Shown piece by piece: positions 5,458-6,271 of a DNA stretch of 6,271 nucleotides. Source of the stretch: Oceanospirillaceae bacterium. GTDB lineage: Bacteria > Pseudomonadota > Gammaproteobacteria > Pseudomonadales > Balneatricaceae. The notes under the pieces were generated by a model, which saw only the letters and a program-made list of their open reading frames with translations, did no database searches and was not told the origin of the DNA. A program made the position numbers and the translations under genes. How positions within the stretch are numbered: the first letter of the stretch is position 1; the number at the start of each line of letters is the position of its first letter. The DNA lies in NCBI GenBank assembly GCA_023954795.1, contig JAGSHA010000201.1:1-6271 (forward strand), written 5' to 3'.

Positions 5458-6271
5458 TTAGCCTTTTCTACGAAACGGCACCCACAACATTCCCGGTAAC
5501 CACTGCGTCTCTCTTGGATTATCAAACCCTTTTACCCCAATCTGCATACCCTCTTGTCCAGCATCCGGCTGCGCTTTGTACGTTCCGAACAAGCGATCCC
5601 ACCACGGTAGGTTAAAACCAAAGTTACTGTTGGTTTCATCCATCTGTACAGAGTGATGCACTCGATGCATATCCGGTGTGACCAGCACCAGTCTTAGATA
5701 GCGATCCAAGGCTGTTGGCAGACGGATATTGCCGTGATTAAACATCGCCGCTCCGTTTAGAATCAGCTCAAACACGATAACCGTTAACGGTGATATCCCT
5801 AATACGCAGATCAGCACAAACTTGATCAACATAGAGAGAATTATTTCGATGGGATGAAAGCGAGCCCCCGTCGTCACGTCATAATCCAGATCCACATGAT
5901 GCACTCGATGTAAGCGCCAAAGGACAGGCACGTGATGGAAAAGGACATGTTGGGCGTAGATCGCCAGATCCATCAATAACAGGCCGAGTATCAGACTGAC
6001 AGCGATCGGCAGCTCGAGCAGATTGAACAGCCCCCAACCCTTGTCTTGCGCCCAAACGGCGACCCCAACGGCTGCTGCAGGAAAGAGCAGGCGTAAAATA
6101 AAGCTATTCAGAAAGACCAACCCCAGGTTATTGGCCCAGCGCACAGCTTTGGAGATGCGTAACGTACGACGAGGGGCGATCAACTCCCATAGTGCCACCA
6201 GCGAGAGGATGCCTAAAAAGCAGCTTAGGCGAATAGTGGTTTCGTGGGTGGTGATGAAAGTGGCGAGGTCC
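5458..6271 (-). CDS. Fatty acid hydroxylase / sterol desaturase family membrane protein (5' end beyond window)
   Basis: The frame is open from the stop at 5458-5460 through the right edge, so 270 codons are visible and the start is outside. A GTG at 6198 could be taken as a start, but the 24 codons before it read DLATFITTHETTIRLSCFLG and on into LVALWELIAPRR, a typical family N-terminus, so the true start is probably just past the edge. Numbering from the first whole codon (6270), the histidine clusters of membrane di-iron oxygenases are HVLFH (108-112), HRVHH (121-125), a lone FHP His139, NHGN His179 and HRVHH (202-206), followed by PWWDRLFGTY (222-231). Hydrophobic segments are near 12-31, 48-72, 87-112 and 143-176. 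Family members hydroxylate or desaturate lipid C-H bonds with O2 at the inner membrane; the substrate is unknown. Its start region and neighbours to the right are not visible. Confidence 0.9.
   Translation of the reverse strand, partial: DLATFITTHETTIRLSCFLGILSLVALWELIAPRRTLRISKAVRWANNLGLVFLNSFILRLLFPAAAVGVAVWAQDKGWGLFNLLELPIAVSLILGLLLMDLAIYAQHVLFHHVPVLWRLHRVHHVDLDYDVTTGARFHPIEIILSMLIKFVLICVLGISPLTVIVFELILNGAAMFNHGNIRLPTALDRYLRLVLVTPDMHRVHHSVQMDETNSNFGFNLPWWDRLFGTYKAQPDAGQEGMQIGVKGFDNPRETQWLPGMLWVPFRRKG

Noticed and set aside
1..6271. Search for CRISPR arrays, tRNA or rRNA genes, transposases and toxin-antitoxin pairs
   Set aside because: No regularly spaced repeats, cloverleaf sequences, transposase motifs or paired small genes were seen on either strand.

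Overview
The window looks like chromosomal DNA from a gammaproteobacterium, most likely a marine Oceanospirillales-type organism. The basis is the close protein-level match of IlvI, IlvH, IlvY and PhnN to the gammaproteobacterial versions, a base composition near 50-55% G+C, and strong AAGGAG-type ribosome binding sites. The placement comes from remembered family sequences, not from a database search.

Layout, left to right: the last 72 codons of ilvY (+); a convergent gene for an HNH-family nuclease (-); a hotdog-fold acyl-CoA thioesterase (-); a Rho-independent terminator (-); phnN, ribose 1,5-bisphosphate phosphokinase (-); a second terminator of very similar sequence (-); ilvH and ilvI, the small and large subunits of acetolactate synthase (-, transcribed ilvI then ilvH, 2 nt apart); a 442-nt gene-free region with several hairpin-forming repeats; an unrecognised 88-aa acidic protein (+) with a perfect TATAAT and a perfect ribosome binding site; and, convergent with it, a membrane fatty acid hydroxylase/sterol desaturase-family gene (-) that runs off the right edge.

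The core is branched-chain amino acid synthesis. IlvI and IlvH form the valine-sensitive acetolactate synthase that commits pyruvate to valine, leucine and isoleucine. IlvY is the classical LysR-type activator of ilvC, the next step. Because ilvY reads rightward, ilvC probably lies divergently just left of the window. If so, three unrelated minus-strand genes (nuclease, thioesterase, phnN) plus ilvY separate ilvIH from ilvC, whereas many gammaproteobacteria keep ilvI-ilvH-ilvC contiguous.

Most of the window is ordinary housekeeping DNA and I see no clear new system. The points most worth a second look are the long, potentially structured ilvI leader, the unrecognised 88-aa protein, the solitary lower-G+C HNH nuclease wedged against ilvY, and phnN standing alone outside any phosphonate operon.
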